Shown here: positions 5,235 through 5,797 of the stretch, piece by piece | Position numbering within the stretch: the first letter of the stretch is position 1 | Layout of the letters: each line of letters starts with the position of its first letter | Source of the DNA: Gammaproteobacteria bacterium | GTDB taxonomy: Bacteria; Pseudomonadota; Gammaproteobacteria; UBA9214 | DNA length: 5,797 nt | Assembly: GCA_030599705.1 (NCBI GenBank) | Contig: JAUVNM010000129.1 | Coordinates: 1 to 5,797 of the forward strand | Reading direction: 5' to 3' | Position numbers and translations under genes: made by a program | Notes under the pieces: model-generated | The model's database searches: none | Told to the model about the DNA's origin: nothing | Seen by the model: the letters and a program-made list of their open reading frames with translations, nothing else

Positions 5235-5797
5235 ATGTACGCACGCAATCTGCTACTGCTGATACTCCTGTTCTGCCAGTCGGCTATTGCCGACCGCCCG
5301 GCCGATACCCTGGGCGCTATCAAAAAATCCGCTTCCATCAAGATCGCCCATCCCGTGACGGCAGCCCCCTTCAGCTTTATGCAGGATGGTGAACCGGTCG
5401 GCTATTCCATTGACCTGTGCCGGGAAATCGTCGATAACATCGCGACACAACTCGGACTGGACAAAATCAATATCAAGTGGCGCAGCGCCAATACCCTGGA
5501 GGGACTACGCCTGGTCGCGGACGGCGTGGTAGACATGGACTGCGGTATTACCACCATCACCCTGTCACGTCAGGAGCGTGTCGATTTCAGTAACGAAATC
5601 TTCGTCGCTGCCGGTGGCGTACTTGTGCTGAGTGAGTCCGGCATCGAGGGCCTCGTCAGCCTGGCGGACCGCAAGGTGGCCGTGATGCACGGCACCACCA
5701 CGCACAAGCGTCTTGAAAAGACCCTCGAGCGCAAACACGTCAATGCGAAACTGGTTCCGATCAAGAACACGGACGCTGGCATGCTGGCGCTCGACAG
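5235..5797 (+). CDS. GltI-like periplasmic amino-acid-binding protein (SBP family 3), 5' part
   Basis: The reading frame is open from ATG 5235 to the window edge (187 codons and two bases); the rest lies beyond. The first 19 residues are a signal peptide ending Ala-Ile-Ala, with no lipobox. The mature part follows the bacterial extracellular solute-binding protein family 3 plan. Visible landmarks are APFSFMQDGEPVGYSIDLC (about 44-62), the VVDMDCGITTITLSRQERVDFS segment (about 98-119) and a hinge-proximal HGTTTHKRL (about 153-161). Spacing and wording resemble E. coli GltI (glutamate/aspartate binding), including the D-x-x-CGxTT pattern and Arg after it. It would deliver an amino acid, probably acidic, to an ABC importer, but no permease or ATPase gene is visible. 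Ligand assignment is tentative; family assignment is firm. It seems separate from the c-di-GMP gene, with 238 bases and a REP pair between. Confidence 0.88.
   Translation, partial: MYARNLLLLILLFCQSAIADRPADTLGAIKKSASIKIAHPVTAAPFSFMQDGEPVGYSIDLCREIVDNIATQLGLDKINIKWRSANTLEGLRLVADGVVDMDCGITTITLSRQERVDFSNEIFVAAGGVLVLSESGIEGLVSLADRKVAVMHGTTTHKRLEKTLERKHVNAKLVPIKNTDAGMLALD

Noticed and set aside
5009..5392. 127-residue open frame on the + strand through the REP pair and into the GltI-like gene
   Set aside because: It translates the REP palindromes and a different frame of the binding-protein start; it has no ribosome site and no domain.

Overview
The window looks like chromosomal DNA from a GC-rich, Gram-negative proteobacterium, most likely a gammaproteobacterium. 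The evidence is an outer-membrane lipid A deacylase-like protein, a TRAP transporter, a PAS-GGDEF-EAL membrane protein, and several GTAG-type REP palindromes of the kind common in Pseudomonas and related gammaproteobacteria. The genus cannot be fixed from the sequence.

Layout. Positions 1-66 are the last 21 codons of a TRAP transporter large permease (dctM type, + strand). A PagL-like outer-membrane protein follows (131-697, +), then an inverted pair of REP sequences (694-780). A second, perfect 37-bp copy of the dctM 3' end lies at 783-819, followed by a single REP hairpin (827-850). The TRAP substrate-binding protein (TakP/2-oxoacid type) is encoded tail-to-tail on the - strand (877-1992). 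An AT-rich divergent intergenic region (1993-2257) separates it from a large c-di-GMP turnover protein (2258-4996, +: six membrane segments, two PAS domains, GGDEF, EAL). A second REP pair (5021-5090) follows that gene. The window ends inside a GltI-like periplasmic amino-acid-binding protein (5235 to the edge, +).

How the genes fit together. The dctM tail and the dctP-type gene probably form one TRAP importer for a small carboxylate or 2-oxoacid; the small permease (dctQ) would lie upstream, outside the window. The PagL-like gene sits between the two TRAP genes as an apparent insertion. The perfect duplication of the dctM end, stop codon included, brackets it as att-type repeats bracket an integrated element, although no recombinase is present in the 752-bp unit. 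The c-di-GMP protein and the ABC-type binding protein appear to be separate transcription units.

The most interesting signals are the 37-bp repeat bracketing the pagL-like gene plus REP pair, the REP whose GTAG head supplies the stop codon of that gene, and the REP set that keeps constant ends while the stems change in a compensatory way.
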